Below are positions 1 to 11,529 of a stretch of DNA of 64,000 nucleotides, in pieces. Position 1 is the stretch's first letter, and each line of letters starts with the position of its first letter. The stretch spans positions 17,100,144 through 17,164,143 of the forward strand of contig NC_133477.1 of assembly GCF_025370935.1 (NCBI RefSeq), read 5' to 3'. The position numbers and the translations under genes were made by a program. Below the pieces are notes generated by a model that saw nothing but the letters and a program-made list of their open reading frames with translations, was not told where the DNA came from and did not search any database. Origin of the DNA: Choristoneura fumiferana (Eukaryota; Arthropoda; Insecta; Lepidoptera; Tortricidae).

Positions 1-240
1 TAAAACATAGTGTAATCGATTCTACTCTAGATTCTCAGCAAACTACTTTCTGGTTTTCAGTTATTTAATTAACACCTTGTATGTACGAGTAGATGCAGTT
101 TAAAGGTATGCTAAAAAGCATTGCATTAGCGGCGGAGGAGCAAAGGAAAAAGTTTCAGTACCTTGAAACGGACCTCCGCAAAGTAACACCAGAACCAATC
201 AATTATATAAAGATAACTATCATTATTATTAAGTGCTATG

Positions 241-375
241 TACAGTCACCAGCATTAATATCTGCCGCAGCGGAGCGTGCAAAAATATCTGACACGTCCT
301 TCCGGCCCTAGAAATAGAGTCGTATCAGATATTTATGCACGCTTGTTGTGTCAGATATTAGTGCTGGTGACTGTA
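241..375. mobile_element. Hairpin MITE (TACAGTCACCAGCA family)
   Basis: Terminal inverted repeats of about 23 bp, TACAGTCACCAGCATTAAT at the left and its near complement at the right, enclose a short spacer. The same family recurs at 35388-35512 and in the second copy of the duplicated block near 54075-54199. It is non-autonomous with no coding capacity. Confidence 0.7.
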
Positions 376-807
376 CCTTTATGAAAAGATACTCGTCATA
401 TAAGCGCCTGATTTGAAATAAAAAAAACATAGCAACGATACGTCAGACTCGGTGATTAGGTATCAACTTTGCATGCGTCCGACAACAACAATCAGCTAGC
501 TGAATTTAAAACCATCAGGGAATAGAATAGGAGAATACCTACCTAAATAACAATAAAGTAGTTGTTTATTCAGTTCAGCACGAATACTACATTTTAACAA
601 GTTAAAGTATCAATACTGTTATCTAAATAGTTTTTGTACTCACCAATCTTATCTCCTCAGTGATGATAGCACATGTCGGGTCTTTGGCTTCTAAGTAGTG
701 GATCAGAGTGACTTTTAACAATAAGTGTCCTTTCAAGTTAGCACCGTGTTTTTACCTATATATCTAGACTTTTGATGAAAAATATCTTTATTTAGTAGAG
801 GAACTGC
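376..807. other. Unassigned AT-rich stretch
   Basis: No exon-like reading frame, inverted repeat or recognised repeat family was found between the MITE and the SINE fragment. Confidence 0.4.
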
Positions 808-956
808 GAAACCTGCGGAGCAATTCAATGGCGCGTGTGAAGTTCCCAATCCGCACTGGGCCCGCGTGGGAACTATGGCCCAAGCCCTCTTTTTCTGAGA
901 GGAGGCCTGTGCCCAGCAGTGGGACGTATGTAGGCTGGGATGATGATGATGATGAG
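808..956. repeat. SINE fragment (ATGATG-tailed family)
   Basis: This matches the body of the full-length element at 29155-29462. It carries the GGGCCCGCGTGGGAACTA core, the GAGAGGAGGCCTGTGCCCAG block and an ATGATGATGATG tail. It is truncated and lacks the tRNA-like head. Confidence 0.65.
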
Positions 957-1145
957 TAGAGGAACTAGAACCACGCGGTCCGAAGGCCGCTACGTATCAT
1001 TATCTGTTATATACCGAGTAAACATGACACAGCGCTTTACGCAAATCTTATCAAACACATGACTAAGAGAAATAATACCGGTTATCATGGAATACTGAAC
1101 TGTTTTCGGCTTAATATGTAGTCATATAATAAAGGAGTAACAAAT

Positions 1146-1215
1146 ATGTCGTTCTCTGGTAAAAGATTTAGGAGAACGGGCGGGAGTAATTTAGAAGATT
1201 TTTTAAAAGCATCAA
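1146..1215 (+). CDS. FABP-like exon 1
   Basis: Encodes 23 residues from the ATG plus one base of codon 24, then a GTGAGT donor at 1216. The phase-1 break after about 24 residues is the conserved first intron position of FABP genes. No TATA box at a proper distance was seen upstream. Confidence 0.8.
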
Positions 1216-4200
1216 GTGAGTCAGTTTTTTTTTGTGCTGTGGAAATTTGTGAGTTGGTGTTTGAACAGCCAGGTTAGCGTCGTCGCGTTTTTAAAGTGTT
1301 TAGTTTTCATTATAATGTCAATTGGACACATTTGAGTGATTGTGGGGTTATGTTTAAATGTGGTTTGTAAATAAATATGACAGCGCCTCTTCTTAATTCT
1401 TCTTCTCTTAATTTACCGTATCTAGGAGTAGTCGAGGTTATTCTAACAAAGGTTTTTTTTTGTCGTAGAGAGAATTAATAGTTCTGATCTAACATGAATT
1501 TTATGATCATAATTGCGTGATAGTGCTTTGTGTAACACTTATAATCGACTAACGAAAATAGGTTTTGGAGTATTAAATTAAAAGGGAAAGTGAACTTTGT
1601 ACACGGTTTTTTTTGTTTGGTGATTGACATCGTATACCATTACTTGCCCGAATTTCACTTGCCATACCAACGTTTGCCATAAAATATATAAAACCGTGCT
1701 GTTTTCAGGATTTTTTTAAATGTCATCATATAGAATGCAGTAGGTTAGGTTAGGTTAGTTTAATATCAACCCTGAAGAAATTACTATTTCAGAAGTAAAT
1801 TACTTTATGGCAAATGAAAATTCTAGAAAACGATACATTCGGACATATGAAATTCGGGCAAACGACAGAGAACCGATTGACATCTGCAGTGCAAGAATGA
1901 GTATCCTTATAATGTCGATATTAACTGGCATAGAGATAGTTTATGGGCCAGAGTAACATAGGCTACTTTTACCCAAAGCAACAGCGCGCGAGAACCGAAT
2001 TCCACGCGAACGACGCCGCGGGCAAAAGCTAGTAGTAGTATAAATCTATATGGACACGCTACATCTACATCTACATTATATTATTTTAGAGTTCTCTTCT
2101 TCTAAGACGAACACTCTTGGCAGAGTGGTTGGTTGCGTAAGAGACAGACGGACTGACGTTTGTTGGGTCTAATAGTTTCCCGAGGACCGCTCCTTTAGGG
2201 ATGTGTGATGATAAAGTTGGAAGTTGAGAAAACCCATATGGCTTTAGGTCAAACACTATGTTTAATGGTGGGATCGAATGATGCAATGATCTTAAATCTT
2301 ACTTTTAGAAAAAACGGAACCCTTATGGGATCACTTTGTTGTCTGTTCGTACATTGTATTGTCCGTATGTCTGTCTGTCCCTATATATCAAGACCCTTTT
2401 TCTCAGGAACGCACAAAGTGTAGTTAAGACTGACTGACTTTTCTATTAATCTGATTCCTGGGCCACTTTGGAACCTTATCTACGTAAATAATTTCATTTG
2501 TCTACAACAACGCAAATGTTACGATGATAAAGGTTCTTCGGTAGTTTACCACTTCATAGGAAAGGTAAGTGTAAACCACACATAGGACGGCAGCGGGTCG
2601 GGATTGGGCGCGGGGCGGGTCGTGCGCGGGCGTTGCGGTGTGTTGTTGTTCATAGACTCTGGCCAACGAAAGCTGTCCCAGACCGAACCGCAGCAAAATA
2701 AAAAAAAATGAGGCTGACAACACTTACTGTACACTGATTAAACGATGTTGATACTTATATATTCATTTAAATTTTCCAGATATTAAATTGTACTCGAGAC
2801 TTCAAGCTGCATTCATTATAGTAATGTGTGAAAGTTGATGATGCACTTGTTAAATTTTTTGACCTTTGTGAGTGCCCATTTACGTACAGTCCAGACGCAT
2901 CCATTTTTGGACCATTTTGACCAGATTCGCATTGAATATATCTACTAACATTTTAATTCTAACATAATCTTATAAAATTTTGCATATTAAGGATGGTATA
3001 AGATTGAATTGATCAAAAAATAATTTATTGATTTCTTATAGACAAAGTATCAAAATTATCTAAGCCGGGCTAGAATGACAATTTGTCAATTTTGACAGTC
3101 TCAAAAACAATACCAGATTAAAGTTTCGTAAAAAATGCGTGGACAGCCATCGCTGGCCAGAGTCTACAGCCACGTAAATAGCCCCGCCGCACTCCCACCC
3201 CGACCCGCCCCCAACCCTCTGCCGGCCTATACGTGATTTACGCTTGAGTTTTATTGCTACCCCAACCTTGTATTAATTTACAGACCTTTTAGATGCCCCG
3301 GAGAAAATCAAGAGACTGCTAGAAACAAATGCCCCTGTATGGTGCTTCACGAAAATAGACGAGGAGACTTTGTCGTTTCAACTGCAGGCACCTGAAATGA
3401 ATGTAAACAAAACATTCAAGCTGAACCAGGAACAAGAGTTGAACAGACTAGATGGGAGGAAGGTAAGGATCATCGAATTATTAAAAAAATAAACACGGGA
3501 CAATTCACAGTGATTGTCCCAAACAAAGCAAAATTTAAGACGAAGGTCTTTACCAATGTGTATTGCCAGTGATGACAACAGTGATGCCGGTAATGATAAA
3601 TAGGCTCAGAGTTGCTCAGCGAGCTATGCTAAGCTATGGGGAGTGCTAAGCTCGGGGTTTCTCTACGGGGTCGAATCAGAAATGAGGAGTTACGTAGAAG
3701 AACGAAGGTCACTGACACTGACATAGGCAAGCGAATTAGCTCGTTGAAGTGGCAATATAGTACGGAGAACAGATAGCTGTTGGGACTAAAAAGTTCTCGA
3801 ATGGTGACCGTGGATCGGCAAGCGCATCGTGGGATGTCCACCAACGCGATGGACGGATGACCGTTAAAGCCGCGGGTTCACGTGGATGCAGACCGCTTCC
3901 AACCGATGCAACTGGAGGTCTATGGGGGAGGCTAATGTAAAATAGTGGACATCCTACAGCTGATATGATATGATAATGACGGTCGAATGAGTAAAAAAAG
4001 GACATTTCACACTAACTGTCCCAAAGTAGGTATATAAGCTTATGTAATGGGTACTTACTAGGCAACGGATAATAGTACATTATTGCCGAGGCCGGGAAAA
4101 AGCTATTCGTGGATGAGTAGAGAAGTAAAAAGCGTTCAGTACTCCTAGCACTTTAAACTGTAATTTAGTCATAAGTACTAGGTAGGTTAATATAATACCT

Positions 4201-6445
4201 TTTTTTTAATTAAATTATTATTTCTAATGAAAAAGCATTATAAGACGAGTCGTGTAGCTACTTCAAAAAAAAAACAAGTATTGCAGAAAGGATTTAAGGA
4301 CATTTTAATAATTTTGCTTCATTTCCTCGCATTATTGGAGGAAGTGGCAATTCGTGGATTCGTATTTATTGACGGACTCAGCTACGCTTCGTCCGTCAAA
4401 CTCTACTCATATTCACGAATTGCTTTTTCCCGGCCTCTGCAATAATGAACTATTAAATAGATGCGTACAGATGTAATGAATAATGTTTTTCCATCGTATT
4501 TTGTCGGAAAAGTTTATATTTATCTTGCTTTCTCAACTAGCTCCGAATCGACAAAATACGATGGAAAAACATTATTCACTTGATCTGTACTTACATTCAC
4601 TTGCAGGCTTTTTAATCTAGGTTTAAGTGGTCTTAAGTCCTGTCAGATCCATACAAGAACTGTCAGCTTAAGCCTTAAATCGAGATTTAAAAACTTACCT
4701 GGTCCGGACGGGGATTGAACACGGGAGTTCAAGGCATCATCATCTTATATGAAGCGTTCTTAAAATACATTTCTTTTTCATTTCAGGTTTTTGTGACATT
4801 TAGTTTGGAAGGCGACAACGTGCTTAAGCAAAGGATCAGACACACGGACGGAAAAATCGCGTACTTCAGACGAGAATTTGGACCCAGAACCGCCACAATG
4901 GTAAGCACTTCGATGTTTTGCTACTGCGGTGTATACATATAATGTGAAGAAGGAAAATAGTTGGCTTCAGGTAGGGCGCTCCCCTGTGGTACACCAATAT
5001 GACCTCAGAGGCCGAATTGTCTAACGCCATCTGTTTCTACCCTCGTACTACACCGTCTGACAGTAATAGTGGCGAAAATAATCGTGATCCCGAGTCCCAC
5101 TCTTGAGTCTTTAAACCTGGCTCTTTCACTACAATTCTTTAGGTACGAAATACGTCTAGCTATCTTCCCTTGATCACCTGTGTTCCAATTTAGAACTCAG
5201 GCTCTTGAATCTTATGAAACCTACCATTTAACTGAGCTATCTTGGAGCATGCCAGGGCTCTTATTGGGCACCAAATAATATGGCCCCATTGGAAAGTATT
5301 TATGTGAATATCATTTAAAATTGCAGTATTTTTAAGATTGCTTAGTAATTTTGATCGGGTTAGGCACCTAGTTATGCATGATACTAAATCTAAATCAACG
5401 CCGTGGTTCCTAAAAACAGATCCCATCTCTTACTCGTATATACTGAACGGCATAAAATTTGGCCCTCAAATGTATGCAGTAATATTTAGTATGTAGAGTT
5501 GGCTACATATTGTGCCACTGAGTAGATCTTCTAAAATTATCTACCTATCTCCTATAGTTTCTGTAGTTTCTGACTTCTCCCTACTGACCCATTTGGTTTG
5601 ATCATCCTATAGGTAGGTACATATATTACATCAAACACGTACAAAGGTACGTGCCATGGTACTAAGCATTACTCAACAAATTTGAAAAATATATATTGCT
5701 AAGTAGCTTTTACTCGCAGCTTCGTTTACGTGAACAGTTGAGTAATTAAGGGCTTTTACTCTAGTCCCATGGGAAATCCCAAAAATTACATTGTGGCCTT
5801 GACCCATGCATTTTTGTGTCGCAAATTAACAGTTGATAATATATATTTATTATATGTACTCGTACAGCCAACCATCGTCTAGATGACCGAGAATCTACAT
5901 ACAAAAAATAAAGGAAGTTGGCGTGAGGTAGAGTCAAAAAAATGTAGAGTCAACAGAAAGGCTTAGAAATCCCACTAATATTACAAATGCGAAAGTTTGT
6001 AAGTCTGTCTGTTTGTTTGTTTGTTACTTCTTCACGTCTAAACCGCTGAACTGATGTAGATGAAATTCGGAATATAGTTTGAGTCCCGAGGGAGGACATA
6101 GGATAGTTTTAAAATTGCTTACTTCCCGCGGGATAGTGATAAAAGAATTCTACGCAGACGGAGTCGCGGGCAACATCTAGTAATAATATAAATATATTTT
6201 ATTTGCAATAAATGTAATAAAGGTACTAAAAAAACATATATTTTACACTCAAATTTATGCAAATATTATTTTCAAACTTGAAACTAACTAAGCTTGACAC
6301 TACAATGAAATTATTTCAACAACTTATATTATTTTTCGAATATTTCTGTATATTTTTTTCTTACATTTGTTTTTATTTACAGACAATCACAATGGAAGGA
6401 GCAGACGTCCGGAAGGCACACATATTCTACGAAATGATCGAATGA
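1146..6445 (+). CDS. Fatty-acid-binding protein-like gene (4 exons)
   Basis: Exons 1146-1215, 3284-3462, 4787-4900 and 6383-6445 join in frame to a 141-aa protein with no signal peptide, close to the usual ~132 aa of intracellular lipid-binding proteins. Family members are ten-stranded beta barrels that carry fatty acids or retinoids in the cytosol. Intron positions match the family: phase 1 after ~24 residues, phase 0 after the D-x-R-K segment, and phase 0 after the short third exon. Visible landmarks are the N-terminal FLKAS segment, LDGRKV, a DGK turn and an RREF strand. The C-terminal R-x-Y that usually binds the ligand carboxylate reads H-I-F here, so ligand preference may differ. The introns (2.07, 1.32 and 1.48 kb) are full of repeats. 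The family is clear; the exact subgroup is not. Confidence 0.85.
1930..2032 (+). mobile_element. Truncated Helitron-like 3' end
   Basis: Ends ACGCCGCGGGCAAAAGCTAG before a T. The upstream sequence parallels the copy at 16019-16240 but lacks a recognisable 5' end. It lies in FABP intron 1. Confidence 0.55.
2540..3262. mobile_element. Foldback-type element in FABP intron 1
   Basis: Two GC-rich arms (about 2540-2684 and 3142-3262) are imperfect inverted copies of each other. Both share GACTCTGGCCA, GGCGGGTCG and TATAGGNCGGCAG segments. About 450 bp of AT-rich DNA lies between them. The right arm stops about 20 bp before the exon 2 acceptor. Confidence 0.6.
3284..3462 (+). CDS. FABP-like exon 2
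   Basis: 179 bp after TTTACAG and ending at a GTAAGG donor. The first two bases complete codon 24 (Asn) and 59 codons follow. It encodes the portal-helix region and beta strands B to E, ending LDGRK, equivalent to the D-D-R-K segment that ends exon 2 in vertebrate FABP genes. Confidence 0.85.
4071..4455. mobile_element. TIR element in FABP intron 2
   Basis: Left arm AATAGTACATTATTGC followed by GAGGCCGGGAAAAAGC is mirrored at the right end by GCTTTTTCCCGGCCTC followed by GCAATAATGA. The terminal inverted repeats are about 47 bp and the element 385 bp. No transposase is present. Confidence 0.7.
4464..4590. mobile_element. Short hairpin MITE in FABP intron 2
   Basis: The inner arms at 4478-4506 and 4549-4577 are a perfect 29-bp inverted repeat containing TTTTTCCATCGTATTTTG. 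Imperfect GTACAGAT ends extend it outward. It is non-coding and lies directly beside the preceding element. Confidence 0.75.
4787..4900 (+). CDS. FABP-like exon 3
   Basis: 38 codons between TTTCAG and GTAAGC, phase 0 on both sides. It encodes the strand following the exon 2 boundary, a DGK turn and an RREF strand holding basic residues where the family places its buried Arg, and ends A-T-M. Confidence 0.85.
4960..5115 (-). pseudogene. Decayed LINE reverse-transcriptase fragment
   Basis: Read on the minus strand, about 4976-4999 encodes GVPQGSAL, matching the GVPQGSVL motif of non-LTR retrotransposon reverse transcriptases. A stop lies a few codons upstream and the downstream GP is missing, so it is dead. 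It sits in FABP intron 3, and its limits are uncertain. Confidence 0.4.
5970..6180 (+). mobile_element. Short non-autonomous Helitron-like element
   Basis: Starts TCCCACTAATATTAC after an A and ends GTCGCGGGCAACATCTAG before a T. This is the 5'-TC...CTAG-3' structure with A/T target expected of Helitrons. An AAATGCGAAAG block follows the 5' end and a TCTGTCTGTTTG run lies inside. It is in the last FABP intron. Confidence 0.7.
6383..6445 (+). CDS. FABP-like exon 4
   Basis: 20 codons and a TGA after TTTACAG. It encodes the last two beta strands. The expected R-x-[YF] near the C terminus is replaced by H-I-F, followed by Y-E. Confidence 0.8.
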   Translation, partial: TITMEGADVRKAHIFYEMIE

Positions 6446-6476
6446 TTTTAGTCATTCATTGCGAACAAGCAAGAAA

Positions 6477-6482
6477 AATAAA
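6477..6482 (+). terminator. Poly(A) signal of the FABP-like gene
   Basis: Canonical AATAAA 32 bp after the TGA stop, so a very short 3' UTR is likely. Another AATAAA lies near 7498. Confidence 0.5.
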
Positions 6483-7750
6483 CGACATTAAACAAATAAG
6501 ACTAGATAAATTTAAAAGGCTGAAACGCCGAGCAGAGGGTGAATGCCCGGTTTACACGTGCTTATTACTTGTCAGACGATTTAGAAATAGAGGTCGCTGC
6601 TTGTGGACTTTGATTCCTAACTTTCCTATTTACTTCGCCGCAGTCTAAGAAAATCGACTTATATTTTTAACATAAAACTAACCCGTGATTGACATCTATC
6701 TCGCCCTGCTGAAAATCGCAGATGAGGCCAAAGGTGTATCCCACTGGTTCGCTAACAGCTTATTCACTTTTGCCTTGAAGAACCAAGTATACTGGCTGTC
6801 TTGCTGTGGCTGTGACAGAGGCTGTATCTATGTTAACACGATGGTAGCGAATTCCTTTCCGTCGCAGTTCGGATTGTGAAAGACCAGAACAGAACTCTAG
6901 TTTACGGCAGAACTTTTCCAGCGCTAATTCAGCAAGTTAACGCGAGATACTAGTGTAAGTGACAAGTTAAGCATTTAGTGACTAAGCTCACGTAAACTGG
7001 GCTACGGCTAAATACGGCTAAAATCACGGCGCTGCATATTTTTTTACTTACTTTCAGTATTTATATTTTAATGAACTATTAAAATTAACTGATATTCGTT
7101 AATGGTTTTTGGTTTTAATTTTCCTTTTGCCGTTAAGTGTGTGCTTACATTGAAGCGGATCGGCGGTATAATCGGTTAATCAGATTATAGTGGAAACTTA
7201 GAACAAGTATTTAACTTCTTCAAATCATCTAAGGAAAGAACGAAAACAAATTTATTCACAACACAAGACATTACGAAAAACGTTAGTAAAAAAATAATTT
7301 CTGCCAAGTTTCTTTCGGTACTTTGGTTACGGTATTTCCAAAAGCGCTGTTAGTATATAAAAGCGTCATCTAAGTAAACCGTAAAGTGACCTTTGCGGCT
7401 TACTTACAGAATAAACATTTTGATATAATATTTTTGTGACACATAATATTTTTTCCCCTTAAGATGACCTGCTTACTATTTTGTCTACCTCTCACAATAA
7501 ATAAAAGTATGTACAGTACATAATAGTATTTTGATTTATTAAAATACTCAGCATTCAGCACGTAGCAGGATGCTATCAGTTTTTAAGCCAAATTAAGTAC
7601 CTTCTAACCCACATTCACAAGTGTAAAACAGTTGCAACCTTTGTGATAAGGCAAGTGTCAGACTGCCAGCAACTTAATACATCTTTATATTGATCTTATT
7701 CACCAGCGCTGGTTCTAGCCCTTGATTAAGGTACAGCGATATTGTAATTG
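6483..7750. other. Unassigned intergenic stretch
   Basis: AT-rich flank 3' of the FABP-like gene. No exon, SINE head or clear inverted repeat was seen. Confidence 0.4.
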
Positions 7751-7968
7751 TTCCTGATGCGGCGTATTCATGTTTCGTCGCATTCCTGATTCGTCGTATT
7801 TTTGTTTCGTCGGAATTATTATGTGTAAATAAATCTATCATGCAGTACACCAGTATTTATCAGAAAGGAAGATTTGTTTTAAATATTAAATACAAAAGTA
7901 GTCACGGTAATTGCATAGTTTCATTTGATATTGAAAATCCGACGAAACAGGAATCTGGCGAAACAGGC
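7751..7968. repeat. Palindromic array of 16-bp units
   Basis: The left arm (7751-7816) has about four degenerate tandem 16-mers of the form TTTCGTCGGATTCCTG. The right arm (7934-7968) has two inverted units, AATCCGACGAAACAGG and a variant. About 115 bp of AT-rich spacer lies between. Confidence 0.6.
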
Positions 7969-8554
7969 TACAACCGAGATTGTCTATAGATACCACTTCC
8001 ACGCCTCTCAAAACGCCGTCATAATATTATTTTGCGCTCGAAAATGGGGGCTCTTGCTGGTAAACACCACAACACGTGACTGACAGACAGAGCTCTAGAC
8101 TGAGCGAGCGCTCCTCTTGCACTAATACAGGGCCGGCGCTCCTATTCACAGTACTCCCACAAATTGAAATGACCTGAATTTACCTGAACATGGCTCGTGC
8201 TGAGACTTCAAGTTCAGACAGATCGGCATTTAATATTTTTAATCCAGTCATTTTTTTAAATTTTTTACGCGACGTCATTCATGACGATTGTCATTGTATG
8301 ACAAAGTTTTTACCCGTAAAAACCCGATACCCGTAAAAGTAACAAATTTGGAGTTGAAATAGAAAATACAAAAAGACTCCAAAAAACCAATCATAATTTG
8401 ATTGCTTAGTAGGGGCATCTCTTGTCTGGGTGAGCGGTTGGTTCCGAAAGAGTGTGACGTCTCTCGATGAGAGCGGAACATAGATGTCGCTAGTGCTGCT
8501 GCATAAGTAGCGTAGTAGAAATAAGCAACCTGAGATATGTATGCATAGGAGAAA

Positions 8555-8700
8555 TTCGTGTCTAGATTTCTGTCCAGCGGTGGTGTAGGGGTTATAGCAC
8601 GCAGCACGGATTGCTGAGGACCTGGGTTCGATTCCCAGCGCTGGTCTCTTCTACTGGTTTTTCTGTGCATCCATGTCTCAGTTTGTATTTTCGATAAAGT
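8555..8700 (+). mobile_element. tRNA-derived SINE (family B)
   Basis: The head contains an A-box-like TGGTGTAGGGGTTATAGCA and a B box GGGTTCGATTCCC, followed by CAGCGCTGG and a body with TTTTTCTGTGCATC. A second copy lies at 59803-60030, and headless fragments at 10354-10510 and about 19930-20020. Sequence around the tRNA-like part shows it is a SINE, not a tRNA gene. Confidence 0.75.
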
Positions 8701-9152
8701 TTTTCTATTTGCTTCATACATTAACTGCAAAATATCGCATCATAACTAACTCACGTTTATCTTAATCTCCAGTTTGAAAAATGAAAATCCACGCCACTGG
8801 CAAAGCAGGCAATTAAGGTACACTAGTGAAACAAAACCGGCCAAGTGACTGTCAGATTCGCGTGCCAATGATTTTGTACAAATTAAGTAGGCAGTATGAA
8901 TATCAAGTGTTAACAGAGCCCTGCTCCTAAGCAAAATGTACGCAGTGTGGTGTCAATTTAGATTAGCTATTTTCATTTTCACTGCTCTAATGGATAGTAG
9001 CAGACCTAAGTATTTGATGCTACTCTTAGCCTGATACGTCCACGTGTTCCCGAGAAGGAGGATCTTGACAGAAAGGACAATAAAGTCATCCTATGAGGGT
9101 TCCGTTTTTGCCAAATAAGATACGAACGCTAAAATAGTTATTTGTGTCACAA

Positions 9153-9316
9153 GGGAGCAAAATGGTGTATTTACGGCGAGGGCGTACATTGAATCCAGAA
9201 TGTAGCGAAGGATTCTACAATAGAATCCTGAGCGTAGCGAGGGATTCTAAAGTAGAATCCTGAGCGTAATGAGGGATTCAAGTGTTAACGCCCAAGATGA
9301 AAATAATTTTGCTCCC
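9153..9316. repeat. TIR repeat with three 32-bp units
   Basis: GGGAGCAAAAT at the left is mirrored by ATTTTGCTCCC at the right. Inside, GAATCC...GGATTC units begin at 9191, 9223 and 9255 with a 32-bp period, and each unit is itself palindromic. Confidence 0.65.
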
Positions 9317-10353
9317 GAGTGGCTCATATAACTTTTTACACCGAGCATTAAGATACTTGAAAAAAAGAATTCTAAATATTATTAAAGAACAACCAGCATA
9401 GAAAATGGCGTGGCTTTACAATTATCAACTTCAAAAAATGGCATTTGCAATAAAACACTTAGAAAAGCCTTGAACAGAAAAGTTGAACTTTGCTCCCTCT
9501 CGTCAGGGAGGAAAAATACTTTTCTGAAGGGGAGGTGTGAAAAAACTCTTTAAGCTTTTTGTGTAGTGACATGTCGGACATCGGCCTAAGGCTCTATCTG
9601 AATATAGACCGTAGATAATGCCAAATCAAAGACAATGGCGTGGGGAGGGGCCTATGTTAAACGTACGCGCATAAGCATTATGCTAATCTGTGGATTAATG
9701 GCGCAGTTGCAAAGTAATGGGTGCGCTTGATAGTTCTAGTTCTATCTGTGTTACGATATCATTTATGAATAGTTCTTGCTACCATGCTGTTACTCCACTG
9801 TTCTCGCATAAAAAGTACCTAGTAGCCCCCCAGAATGGCACGAACTTCATCATCTAGCTCAGTAATATCCACAGTGAAACATATTATGGTCCTCCATCAC
9901 ACATCTATCTGAAATCGAAAAATTTAGCTAGGCAAAGAAGGCTAGGCTAGAAGTATAGCCATTTTTTTCTGACCTTAAGTGCAACAAACTTTGCTAACAA
10001 GAACTACTAACCTTTTTGAAGACGCAAAGAATTTTGTTTGAATATTAATAAGCTCAGAGAATTTGTTTGTCTCATGTCTGAATATTAATACTCTTTGTAA
10101 TCCATTGCAATCTCGATGCTATCTCGGAACAGTATCGCTATCAATGCGGTCCGCATGCCACTGCCCGGTTATTGTTCGTGTTATGAATGTAGGTCAGTCG
10201 GTAGCCTTTTGGGGCAACCTACAACCTGCATGGAGTGAACCTTGTGCGCATTTTAACCGCCACAACTTACTGCCATACACACGTCAAGCCTAATCCTATT
10301 TAATCCTACTTAATAATGGTAATTCGGGAGACGTGAACAGTTCCTTACTATGA
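9317..10353. other. Unassigned intergenic stretch
   Basis: No coding exon was recognised. The sequence is of mixed AT content with no clear repeat termini. Confidence 0.4.
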
Positions 10354-10510
10354 TTGAAAATACAAACTGAAATATAGATGCACAGAAAAACCAGAAAAAT
10401 AAGACCATCACTGAAAATCAAACTGAAATATAGATGCACAGAAAACCAGTTCGAAAGTAAGTCTTTTCTGGTTTTTCTGTGCATCTATATTTCAGTTTGT
10501 ATTTTCAATT
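10354..10510. repeat. Inverted SINE-tail fragments
   Basis: Two minus-orientation copies and one plus-orientation copy of the family B tail (TTTTTCTGTGCATCTATA) lie head to head and can form a stem of about 45 bp. Confidence 0.6.
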
Positions 10511-10549
10511 TAGGTTTTACGGGATGACCGTAAAATTAAAAATTTGGAT

Positions 10550-10640
10550 TTTTTTTTTTTATGGTATAGGGGGAAAACGAGCAGGCGGATCGCCTGATGG
10601 TAAGCGATTACCGTCGCCCATGGACACCTGCAACACCAGA
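10550..10640 (-). repeat. SINE/LINE tail fragment (CGCCTGATGGTAAGCG type)
   Basis: A poly(T) run followed by GAGCAGGCGGATCGCCTGAT and CCATGGACACC. Related fragments occur near 14700-14835, 17815-17900, 36200-36290 and 58072-58165, some in the opposite orientation. Confidence 0.55.
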
Positions 10641-10705
10641 AGAGAAATAAAAAAGACAAAAAAAAGATTCCAAAAAACTGAGCCAAAAAAAAAACAATCC
10701 TTACT

Positions 10706-10822
10706 ATGAAGCGCAAAATTCGAACTTCTTATCTTGCTGTCCCGCTGACGCTAATATTAATACGAGAGTAAGAGGGACGGTACGATACGAACATCGATTT
10801 TAGAATTTCGCAGTAGCCCCCC
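10706..10822. mobile_element. Hairpin MITE (CGAACTTCGTAGTAGCCC family)
   Basis: Near-palindromic unit containing AGAGGGACGGTACGATACGA and ending CGCAGTAGCCCC. Related copies occur at 13567-13687 and three times at 23816-24330. Confidence 0.65.
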
Positions 10823-11309
10823 AGGACCAACCCTACACTTAATACCGTCTTTACCATAAGAGCACACGAGGCCCGTGCACAGGACCCAGCTCAGGGGCCC
10901 CGGAAAAATAAATAGAAGTAGGTATTCACTTTTTTTCCATTTTAATCTGTTAAAAAACAACTTTTAACAACCATATGATACTTTCTGAATGTAAATACTT
11001 GACTTGGTGCTAAAAAATGCCAAAATCGCTATAGGTGTGCTTTTAAAATTTAAGGGTTGCCCTCGATTTCCCCAAGATCCTAGCATCAGATCCTGAAGAT
11101 CACCAGCATCAGATCACCTCGGAAGTATGTTTGAAATTCGGCCCACAATTGACGGAGTTATCGCGTAACAAACACAAAAAAAACATGCAGGCGAATTGAG
11201 AACCTCCTCCTTTTTTGAAGTCGGTTGAAAAGTAATAATAAGAGATTTTATTCAAAATAAATCGCCTAGTCCCTAATCCTATATAATCCTCATAATTCCT
11301 GATTATATA

Positions 11310-11528
11310 TCATTTATTCACTACACAATATACAACAATATGATAGGAAACAAAATAAATAAAAATATATAAAAAGAAAACACCATCTAAGAGGCCCTCC
11401 TGCGGCATAGACCCCAACACACTGGCGACATTACCTCTCTGTACAGTCAGAGACATTCGCTGGGAGAGGTAAGCGCCAGCTCTGGGGTCTCCTGAGGTCT
11501 CTATCAGCCGGGATGACAAGGCCCCCAT
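11310..11528 (-). pseudogene. LINE ORF 3'-end fragment
   Basis: The minus-strand translation contains ETSGDPRAGAYLSQRMSL and VQRGNVASVLG, homologous to the segment at 21975-22223 on the plus strand (TGDRRAGSFLAQRISL, IQRGNAAS). Recurrence in one window marks it as the conserved C terminus of a LINE-type ORF. It is isolated and truncated. Confidence 0.55.
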
Positions 11529-11529
11529 G

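Noticed and set aside
1740..1760. GGTTAGGTTAGGTTAG as telomeric repeat
   Set aside because: Only three to four units, embedded in a palindrome and repeated in the same context elsewhere. It is interstitial, not a chromosome end.
7354..7363. TATATAAAAG as promoter
   Set aside because: No Inr, exon or conserved frame follows within 1 kb. Such strings are expected by chance in AT-rich DNA.
8572..8645. tRNA gene on the plus strand
   Set aside because: Same family as 59803-60030 with a conserved non-tRNA body, so a SINE head.
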